A stretch of DNA of 21,077 nt from Eubacteriaceae bacterium (GTDB lineage Bacteria > Bacillota > Clostridia > Eubacteriales > UBA1433): the NCBI GenBank assembly GCA_012797825.1, contig JAAZOI010000172.1, forward strand, positions 1 to 21,077. Direction: 5' to 3'. The translations under genes and the position numbers were made by a program. Below are positions 14,973-21,077 of this stretch, one piece after another. The notes below the pieces were generated by a model. It searched no databases. It was not told where the DNA came from and saw only the letters and a list, made by a program, of their open reading frames with translations. Numbering within the stretch: position 1 is the first letter of the stretch; each line of letters starts with the position of its first letter.

Positions 14973-16463
14973 TTAATTTATATCTTTATCGTATTTTAAA
15001 ATGATATCAAGCATATCGTTATATATTTTAACAGCATTATAGCTGCTTTTACCTTCTTCAACTAAAACTGTCATGGCATATTTAGGGTTATCATACGGAA
15101 AATATCCCGTAAACCATCCGTGACAGCTTTTGTTATCCACATTTTCCGCCGTGCCGGTTTTACCCGCGGCGTATTTATTTACTGTTTTTGCGCCGCTTGC
15201 TGTGCCGCTTACGCATACCTGCCTTAATAAAACCTGCAAATCCTTGCATGTTTTCTCGCTGAATATAGTTTTTTCTTGATCTTCATTTTGTTGGATATTT
15301 TGTTTAAGCCCCATTATATTTATTTCTTTAACTAATACAGGCTCTTTAATTATTCCATTATTCGCAATTGCTGATATAATTTTATTTACAGTAATAGGCA
15401 TAAGCTGAATGTCCCCCTGCCCTAACGCCGCGTTAAATGTTCCTTTTTGATTATATATTTTATCTGTTACAAAGTCATAAGAATAGTCATAATTTAATAT
15501 AAAACTATTTTTTATAGGATTGTTATAAGTTCCGATATTTAGCTCCGCCATTTTATTCAGCGCCATATTGCCTGTAATATTACCGTTTTTGTCAGTGATA
15601 TTCAGCATTTTATTAATTGCATAAAATGTGCTGTTGCATGAAACTGCAAATGCTTGAGGCAGCGTAATTTTGCCGTGCCCTCCATTTTTACATACCGTTT
15701 TTTCATTTCCGTCCAGCGTAACTTTTCCTGTGCAATTAAATGTGCTGTCCAGTTTTATAAGCCCCGCTTCAAGAGCGCAGCCTGCCGTTATAATCTTAAA
15801 GACGCTTCCCGGCTGATATGATATAACTGCCGAGTTCAAATAACTGCCTTTACTTGCAAGGACAAGAACTTCTCCGGTCTTAACATCACTTAAAACTAAA
15901 GCAATATTTTTATAACCTTTTTCATCTACGTATTTTTGAAGCAGCTTTTCTGCTTCGCTTTGAAGATTAGAATTAATCGTTAATGTAATCTGTGTATCTG
16001 CGGGGTCAGAGACGGATTTTATAAACGCATTGCCGGAAGATAGAATATTAGATCTGGCATCACGTATGCCCATAATATAAAATGGGTATTGAGACTGTGA
16101 TAAAATATCGTTATATACTTTATTTAAACCGCTGACGCCTTTAACTGCGTTTGTTGTCGTGTCTTTATTATCAATTTTCACATCTCCAATAATATTTTTC
16201 GCAACAGACGGATCAATATAGTCTATATAATTAATATTATCAACACTTTTTACATTGCCGGTGATTTTTATTCCGTTTCTGTCAAGAAATATTCCACGAG
16301 GATAAACTGTCTTAACCACACCAAGCTGCTGATTTGCCATAGTAGTTGTAAGTTTGTTTGATACAAACAACATTCTGTATATCAACATTAAAATAAGTAA
16401 AATAAAAATAGAAAACAAAAATATTATAAAAATTTTTATGCGTTTGTTTTGCAATTCAATCAT
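14973..16463 (-). CDS. Penicillin-binding protein, transpeptidase (class B-like)
   Basis: A 496-residue D,D-transpeptidase that cross-links peptidoglycan outside the membrane. A short basic cytoplasmic segment (QNKRIK) is followed by one membrane helix (about 11-33). The region at about 50-155 (YPRGIFLDRNG motif at 54-64) is shorter than the dimerisation domain of FtsI or MrdA. The transpeptidase domain has all three active-site motifs: S220-V-F-K223, S275-C-N277 and K435-T-G437. The size and arrangement resemble the PbpA-like class B proteins often found with FtsW/RodA in Gram-positives. No FtsW or RodA gene is adjacent here. The AGG site before the ATG is modest. It follows the MFS gene by 70 nt and may be read from the same transcript. 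Confidence 0.92.
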   Translation of the reverse strand: MIELQNKRIKIFIIFLFSIFILLILMLIYRMLFVSNKLTTTMANQQLGVVKTVYPRGIFLDRNGIKITGNVKSVDNINYIDYIDPSVAKNIIGDVKIDNKDTTTNAVKGVSGLNKVYNDILSQSQYPFYIMGIRDARSNILSSGNAFIKSVSDPADTQITLTINSNLQSEAEKLLQKYVDEKGYKNIALVLSDVKTGEVLVLASKGSYLNSAVISYQPGSVFKIITAGCALEAGLIKLDSTFNCTGKVTLDGNEKTVCKNGGHGKITLPQAFAVSCNSTFYAINKMLNITDKNGNITGNMALNKMAELNIGTYNNPIKNSFILNYDYSYDFVTDKIYNQKGTFNAALGQGDIQLMPITVNKIISAIANNGIIKEPVLVKEINIMGLKQNIQQNEDQEKTIFSEKTCKDLQVLLRQVCVSGTASGAKTVNKYAAGKTGTAENVDNKSCHGWFTGYFPYDNPKYAMTVLVEEGKSSYNAVKIYNDMLDIILKYDKDIN

Positions 16464-16475
16464 TTTTTAACCTGC

Positions 16476-16521
16476 AAATAATTATTTCACAATATTATTT
16501 GTAGTATTAAAATAATTATTT
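16476..16521. repeat. Repeated 12-bp AT palindrome
   Basis: AAATAATTATTT, itself a palindrome, occurs at 16476-16487 and again at 16510-16521 in the 70-nt gap between the MFS and PBP genes. Because each copy is self-complementary, the two can pair as a 12-bp stem with a 22-nt loop. It may be a weak transcript hairpin or a binding site. Confidence 0.5.
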
Positions 16522-16533
16522 AATAAAAAAATT

Positions 16534-17719
16534 TTAAGACGCTTTTTTAAATGCCGATGGTGTTTTTCTCGCCCAGAGAAAATAAACTAAAAATGAGAAT
16601 AAAAGAGCAAGTATCATAAATTTATACATATGCGAATAGCCAAACCATCTTACCAGATATCCGCTTATTACTCCGCCCAGTCCCATGCCTAAATCAAAAG
16701 CGCAGAGATAAGTGCTCGAAGCCGAACCTCTGCGTTCGGGCGGCGAGATGCGCATTGCCATTGCCTGCATTGTAGGCGCCATTCCTCCGAAACCTACTCC
16801 GAATAATAACGCAGAAACAATAAATATAAGCGGCGAAGATAGCTTCGCAAGCATTATTAATGAAACAGACATGCATATAACACCCGTATATACAATAGGC
16901 GCTTCCCCTTTTTTATCGGAAACTTTTCCGCTGACAATCCTTATAATTCCCGTACTTATTGCCATTACGGCAAAGAACAATCCACCTGAGCCAACCTGTA
17001 TCTGTTCTGAATATACAGCAATAAATGTTGTAACAGCGCCGTACGGCATCAAAAACAGAAACATAACAGCCGATGCCGGCAAAGCGTCTTTATTTATTAT
17101 ATTTTTAAATATGGTTTTGATAGATGTTGACGCATGCTTTTTGTGTTTTGTCTCTTTTACTTTAATGTTAAAAGCTAATATTAGCGCTAAAGCGATAATG
17201 CACGCCGATGATAAAAACAAAACATTGAAACTGAATTTGTCCATAACAGTAAGACCGAGGAGCGGAGCTATGGATAATGATATTGTAGCGGTAAGACCGA
17301 AATACCCCATGCCTTCTCCGAATCTCTCTTTAGGTATTATGTCGCTTGCATTCGTATTAAGAGATGTCGTAGTGGACGCCCAAAAAATACCGTGAAATAA
17401 TCTTAATAACAGAATCATAGCTATAATATTAATTGCGGAATATAAAACAGGCAGCACAACAAGCCCTGTAAGACCAAAAAACAAAAGTATTTTTCTGCTT
17501 TTATTATCTAAAACCCATCCGACAATAGGACGCATCAACAAAGAAGATACTGAAAACAGACCGCTGGCAACACCAGCTATTGCTTCATCTCCCCCCCAGA
17601 TGCATAACAAAAAAAGGGAAAGTCGATACAAGCATTTGAAATCCTATAAACATTACAAGATTTACAACGCACATTAGTATAAAGTTTTTTGTCCATAACG
17701 TATTTTTTTCTGTTGCCAT
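16534..17719 (-). pseudogene. MFS transporter, frameshifted at a G7 run
   Basis: The open frame of 365 residues starting at 17631 lacks the first membrane helix of an MFS permease. The missing part is upstream in another frame: ATG at 17719 encodes MATEKNTLWTKNF, then a hydrophobic helix up to FFVMHLGG, and hits TGA. The frames meet at seven G (plus-strand C run 17591-17597). Removing one G gives HLGGDEAIAG and one 394-residue protein of normal length with 12 expected helices. RPIVGW near the loop 2-3 position fits the MFS pattern. The C-terminal frame contains ordinary MFS helices throughout with no other break. The exported or imported substrate is not identifiable. Explanations are a real mutation, phase variation by slippage, or a read error. 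A good promoter precedes the full-length start; the GAGG site is 13 nt from the ATG. Confidence 0.85.
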
Positions 17720-17755
17720 AAAATATGCATGTCCTCATTTTAAGTTGATTTACCA

Positions 17756-17784
17756 ATTATAAAACATAAAATAAATATAAACAA
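17756..17784 (-). promoter_or_regulatory. Sigma-A type promoter for the MFS gene
   Basis: On the minus strand, TTGTTT (17784-17779) and consensus TATAAT (17761-17756) are separated by 17 nt. It lies between the PFOR terminator and the full-length MFS start at 17719, which supports translation from 17719 and not from 17631. Confidence 0.65.
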
Positions 17785-17802
17785 TACAATAATTATGTAA
17801 AT

Positions 17803-17830
17803 AAAAAAAGCATGCTTAACGCATGCCTTT
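17803..17830 (-). terminator. Intrinsic terminator of the PFOR gene
   Basis: GCATGC (17821-17826) and GCATGC (17810-17815) form a stem around a 5-nt loop. On the minus strand it is preceded by AAAG and followed by a run of seven T, which extends the stem with one bulge. It starts about 13 nt after the PFOR stop. Confidence 0.85.
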
Positions 17831-17843
17831 CTTGTTTAATTCA

Positions 17844-20800
17844 TTATTTCTGTTCAGAAAGTACTTTGTAATTCTTATAGCGCTGTTTTGATTCGGCTTC
17901 CGCTTTTTTAAACAGTTCTTTGGCTTCTTGCGGGAATTCCAGTTCAAGCGATGTGTATCTTGTTTCGCTTCTTAAGAATTCTATAAAGTCATCTTTAGGT
18001 TCCTTGCTGTCAAGTACAAACGGAGTTTTGCCTTGATCTGCAAGAAGCGGATTATGTCTGTATAAATGCCAGTAACCTGCGTCAACCGCTTTCTTTTCCT
18101 GCTCGATGCTCTTATTCATGCCTGCTTTTATTCCGTGGTTAATGCAAGGAGCATAAGCTATTATTAAAGAAGGTCCGTCATAGCTTTCAGCTTCGCTTAC
18201 CGCTTTTATAAATTGATTCATATCAGAGCCTATCGCAACCTGAGCAACATATACGTATCCGTAAGACATCGCCATCATGCCTAAATCTTTTTTCTTCGTT
18301 TTCTTTCCGCTTGCGGCAAATTTTGCAACCGAAGCTGTCGGTGTCGCTTTGGATGACTGACCGCCCGTATTTGAGTAAACTTCAGTGTCAAGCACCAATA
18401 CATTTACATTTTCGCCGCTTGCAAGCACATGGTCAAGTCCGCCGTATCCTATGTCATATGCCCAGCCGTCGCCGCCGAATATCCATACACTCTTTTTGCC
18501 AAGATAATCTTTATTATCTTTTATAGCTTTAAACTGTTCTTTGCAATCTGATGCGCTGTTTTCCAATGCTAAAAATTCTGCTCCGGCTTCCTGGCTTATT
18601 TTCGCATCGTCAATATTTGCAAGCCATTTATCAGCGGCTTTTTTAAGTTCACCGTTTTTGGTATTCTGGGAAATATACTGCATGTTAGATTTTACTTGGC
18701 TTCTTATTTGTTTTACAGCAACAGCCATACCGAATCCGTATTCAGCGTTATCTTCGAACAAAGAATTTGCCCATGCCGGACCTTTGCCTTCCTGATTTTT
18801 TGTATAAGGCATACTAGGCGCGCTGGCGCCCCAGATTGACGTACATCCGGTAGCGTTGGCAACTATCATTCTATCGCCGCAGTATTGGGTTATATATTTA
18901 ATATAAGGCGTTTCGCCGCAGCCGCCGCACGCACCGGAGAATTCGAGCAATGGTTTTGCAAACTGGCTGTTTTTAACGCTTGTTTTATCGAGGTCTTTGC
19001 TTTTATCTTTAAGACTAACCGCATAATCAAATTTACCTTGCTGTTCAAGCTGTGTATCCAATGGTTTCATAACAAGAGCTTTTTGTTTTGCAGGGCAAAC
19101 TTCCGCGCAGCTTCCGCATCCCGTGCAATCCAAAGGAGATACCTGTATACGGTAATTATATCCGTCAAATTCTTTGCCTGAAGCTTTTATTACGTCAAAA
19201 CCATAAGGTGCTTTATCAGCTTCGTCTTTAGTAAGAAGGAACGGACGGATTGATGCATGCGGGCATACAAAAGAGCACCTTCCGCATTGTATGCAGTTTT
19301 CGGCTATCCACTGCGGTACGTTTGCAGCAATGCCACGTTTCTCATATGCGCTTGTACCTGTGGGGAAAGTGCCGTCAACAACGTCTTTAAAAGCTGATAC
19401 AGGCAAGCTGTCGCCTTTTTTAGCGCTTATAGGTCTTAAAATGTTTTTAATAAAGTCAGGTTCGCTCTTAGCGTTTGCATCTTTATCTTCAGCGTTCAGC
19501 CAATCTTTTTTAATTTCAACTTTTTTAAGAGATGTTATGCTTCGCTCAATTGCGTCCATATTCATCTTTATTATCTTATCGCCTTTTTTGCCGTAGTTTT
19601 TAATAACTTCATCTTTTAATAATTTAACAGCGTCATTAAAATCAATAACTTCGGCGAGCTTAAAGAATGCTGTCTGCATTATCATATTTGTTCTTCCGCC
19701 AAGGCCTATCTCTTCAGCAAGAGCCGTAGCGTCAATTATATAAAAGTTTATATCATTTTGGGCAATATATTTTTTAGTTTTTGCAGGAAGCTTAGAATCC
19801 AGTTCTTCAAGTTTCCATGTCGTATTTAATAAGAATGTCCCGCCTTTTTTAAGACCGTCAAGCAAGTCAAACTGGCTTACATAAGTCTGCAGAGAACATG
19901 AAATAAAGTCAGCCTGATTTATTAAATACGTGGATCTTATCGGAGTTTTGCCGAATCTCAAGTGAGATACTGTAACGCCGCCGCTTTTTTTGCTGTCATA
20001 TTCAAAATAACCTTGAGCATACATATCTGTATTGTCGCCGATAATTTTAATAGCGCTTTTGTTTGCCCCGACTGTGCCGTCGCTGCCTAGTCCCCAGAAC
20101 TTGCATCTTACTGTGCCTTTGCTTTCGGTTACTATCGTATTTTTGATTTCAAGCGATTTATTTGTTACATCGTCTACAATGCCTATTGTAAAATCATTTT
20201 TAGGATTGTCTGATTTTAAATTTTCATAAACCGCAAGTATTTGAGAAGGAGTAGTATCTTTAGAGCCAAGACCGTATCTGCCTCCTACTATAACAGGCGC
20301 ATTTTTCTCATTGAAAAATACGGATTTTATGTCAAGATACAAAGCTTCTCCGGGCGCGCCGGGTTCTTTGCTTCTATCTAATACAGCAATTTTTTCAACA
20401 GTTTTCGGCAGTACTTTTAATAAATGTTTAACCGAAAACGGTCTGTATAATCTTACTTTTATAAGTCCTGTTTTATCGCCTTTTGCGTTTAAGTAATCCA
20501 CTACTTCTTCAGCCGCTTCAACAACTGATCCAATTGCTATAATAATTTCTTTAGCGTCTGCTGCTCCATAGTATTCAAAAGGTTTATATTGTCTTTTTGT
20601 AATTTTCGCAAGCTCGTCCATATAATATTCAACCTTATCGGCAACATCTACATAGTATGAATTGCTTGCTTCTCTGCATTGGAAGAATATATCAGGGTTC
20701 TGCGCTGTTCCTTTTATTACAGGGCGCTCAGGATTAAGGCTTTTTTCCTTGAATCTTTTAACCGCGTCTTTGTCAACCAATTTAGCGAGATCATCGTATT

Positions 20801-21077
20801 CAATTACTTCAATTTTTTGAATTTCATGACTTGTTCTGAAACCGTCAAAAAAATGCACGAAGGGAATAGATGTTGATATCGCAGATAAATGCGCTATCGC
20901 CGCCATATCCATGCTTTCCTGCACGCTGCTTGATGCCAACAATGCAAAGCCTGTTTGTCTTGCAGCCATAATATCAGAGTGGTCGCCGAAAATACTAAGC
21001 GCATGCGCCGCTATTGCTCTGGCTGTTACATGAAAAACTCCCGGCAGCATTTCTCCGGCAATTTTATACATATTCGG
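17844..21077 (-). CDS. nifJ: Pyruvate:ferredoxin (flavodoxin) oxidoreductase, 5' partial
   Basis: This single-chain PFOR oxidatively decarboxylates pyruvate to acetyl-CoA and CO2, reducing ferredoxin, the central step of clostridial fermentation. The frame is open to the right edge; family members are about 1170-1180 residues, so roughly 100 N-terminal residues of the pyruvate/TPP-binding domain I are missing. Numbering from the first Met in view (21071), domain II and the CoA-binding region follow. A 2[4Fe-4S] ferredoxin domain has C593/C596/C599/C603 and C649/C652/C655/C659. The proximal cluster has C715/C718 (ACGGCGE), C743 and C976. The TPP motif runs from GDGWAYDIG (867) to NTGG (901-904). 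All cluster ligands are present. The gene ends in its own terminator, and its promoter is outside the window. Confidence 0.97.
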   Translation of the reverse strand, partial: PNMYKIAGEMLPGVFHVTARAIAAHALSIFGDHSDIMAARQTGFALLASSSVQESMDMAAIAHLSAISTSIPFVHFFDGFRTSHEIQKIEVIEYDDLAKLVDKDAVKRFKEKSLNPERPVIKGTAQNPDIFFQCREASNSYYVDVADKVEYYMDELAKITKRQYKPFEYYGAADAKEIIIAIGSVVEAAEEVVDYLNAKGDKTGLIKVRLYRPFSVKHLLKVLPKTVEKIAVLDRSKEPGAPGEALYLDIKSVFFNEKNAPVIVGGRYGLGSKDTTPSQILAVYENLKSDNPKNDFTIGIVDDVTNKSLEIKNTIVTESKGTVRCKFWGLGSDGTVGANKSAIKIIGDNTDMYAQGYFEYDSKKSGGVTVSHLRFGKTPIRSTYLINQADFISCSLQTYVSQFDLLDGLKKGGTFLLNTTWKLEELDSKLPAKTKKYIAQNDINFYIIDATALAEEIGLGGRTNMIMQTAFFKLAEVIDFNDAVKLLKDEVIKNYGKKGDKIIKMNMDAIERSITSLKKVEIKKDWLNAEDKDANAKSEPDFIKNILRPISAKKGDSLPVSAFKDVVDGTFPTGTSAYEKRGIAANVPQWIAENCIQCGRCSFVCPHASIRPFLLTKDEADKAPYGFDVIKASGKEFDGYNYRIQVSPLDCTGCGSCAEVCPAKQKALVMKPLDTQLEQQGKFDYAVSLKDKSKDLDKTSVKNSQFAKPLLEFSGACGGCGETPYIKYITQYCGDRMIVANATGCTSIWGASAPSMPYTKNQEGKGPAWANSLFEDNAEYGFGMAVAVKQIRSQVKSNMQYISQNTKNGELKKAADKWLANIDDAKISQEAGAEFLALENSASDCKEQFKAIKDNKDYLGKKSVWIFGGDGWAYDIGYGGLDHVLASGENVNVLVLDTEVYSNTGGQSSKATPTASVAKFAASGKKTKKKDLGMMAMSYGYVYVAQVAIGSDMNQFIKAVSEAESYDGPSLIIAYAPCINHGIKAGMNKSIEQEKKAVDAGYWHLYRHNPLLADQGKTPFVLDSKEPKDDFIEFLRSETRYTSLELEFPQEAKELFKKAEAESKQRYKNYKVLSEQK

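Noticed and set aside
16534..17631. MFS transporter as an intact 365-residue gene starting at 17631
   Set aside because: The first 14 residues are out-of-frame translation of the real first helix; the family pattern resumes exactly at the G7 run, and the promoter and full-length ATG lie farther upstream.
1..21077. tRNA, rRNA, CRISPR array, insertion sequence or prophage
   Set aside because: No regular spaced repeats, tRNA-like cloverleaf, rRNA core, transposase or phage gene was recognised on either strand; most of the window is dense coding sequence.

Overview
This window looks like chromosomal DNA from a low-GC, obligately anaerobic Firmicute, most likely a member of the Clostridia. The main reasons are a multidomain pyruvate:ferredoxin oxidoreductase, a CIRCE-controlled groES-groEL operon, an ANTAR regulator, a bacterial OGG1-type glycosylase, AT-rich spacers and GGAGG-type ribosome binding sites. 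The species cannot be named from the sequence. No rRNA, tRNA, CRISPR array, transposase or prophage gene was found. All protein genes lie on the minus strand except two (3104-3826 and 9128-10540).

Layout, left to right. (1) 1-2800: a minus-strand gene pair. A MOFRL/DUF4147 glycerate-2-kinase-like protein is followed 42 nt later by a strongly divergent enolase-family protein that runs off the left edge. A perfect LacI-type palindrome sits just downstream of a -10 hexamer in front of the pair. (2) 3104-4658: an AT-rich patch with a zinc-ribbon protein (DUF2310-like) and a small membrane-anchored PH-like protein, which converge on a shared bidirectional terminator. (3) 4659-8928: a compact operon, MBL-fold hydrolase - guaB - guaA - small unknown ORF, covering GMP synthesis from IMP. 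(4) 9128-10540: a plus-strand protein with an N-terminal zinc ribbon, one membrane helix and external Ig-like domains. (5) 10722-12758: groES-groEL with its sigma-A promoter and a perfect CIRCE operator. (6) 12819-14906: ANTAR regulator - thymidine kinase - 8-oxoguanine glycosylase, tightly packed. (7) 14973-17719: a class B-like penicillin-binding protein preceded by an MFS transporter whose frame is broken at a seven-G run. (8) 17844-21077: pyruvate:ferredoxin oxidoreductase lacking only its N-terminus, which lies beyond the right edge.

Most of the window is housekeeping: purine synthesis, protein folding, dTMP salvage, cell wall and fermentative pyruvate oxidation. The most unusual part is the kinase/enolase-like pair. 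The enolase homologue keeps the metal-binding aspartate and glutamate residues and the catalytic lysine, but lacks the loops that normally carry the general-base glutamates and the SHRSGE motif. That suggests a dehydration or enolisation reaction on a substrate other than 2-phosphoglycerate, fed by the neighbouring kinase. The second point to check is the homopolymer frameshift in the MFS transporter, which could be phase variation, a true pseudogene or a sequencing error.
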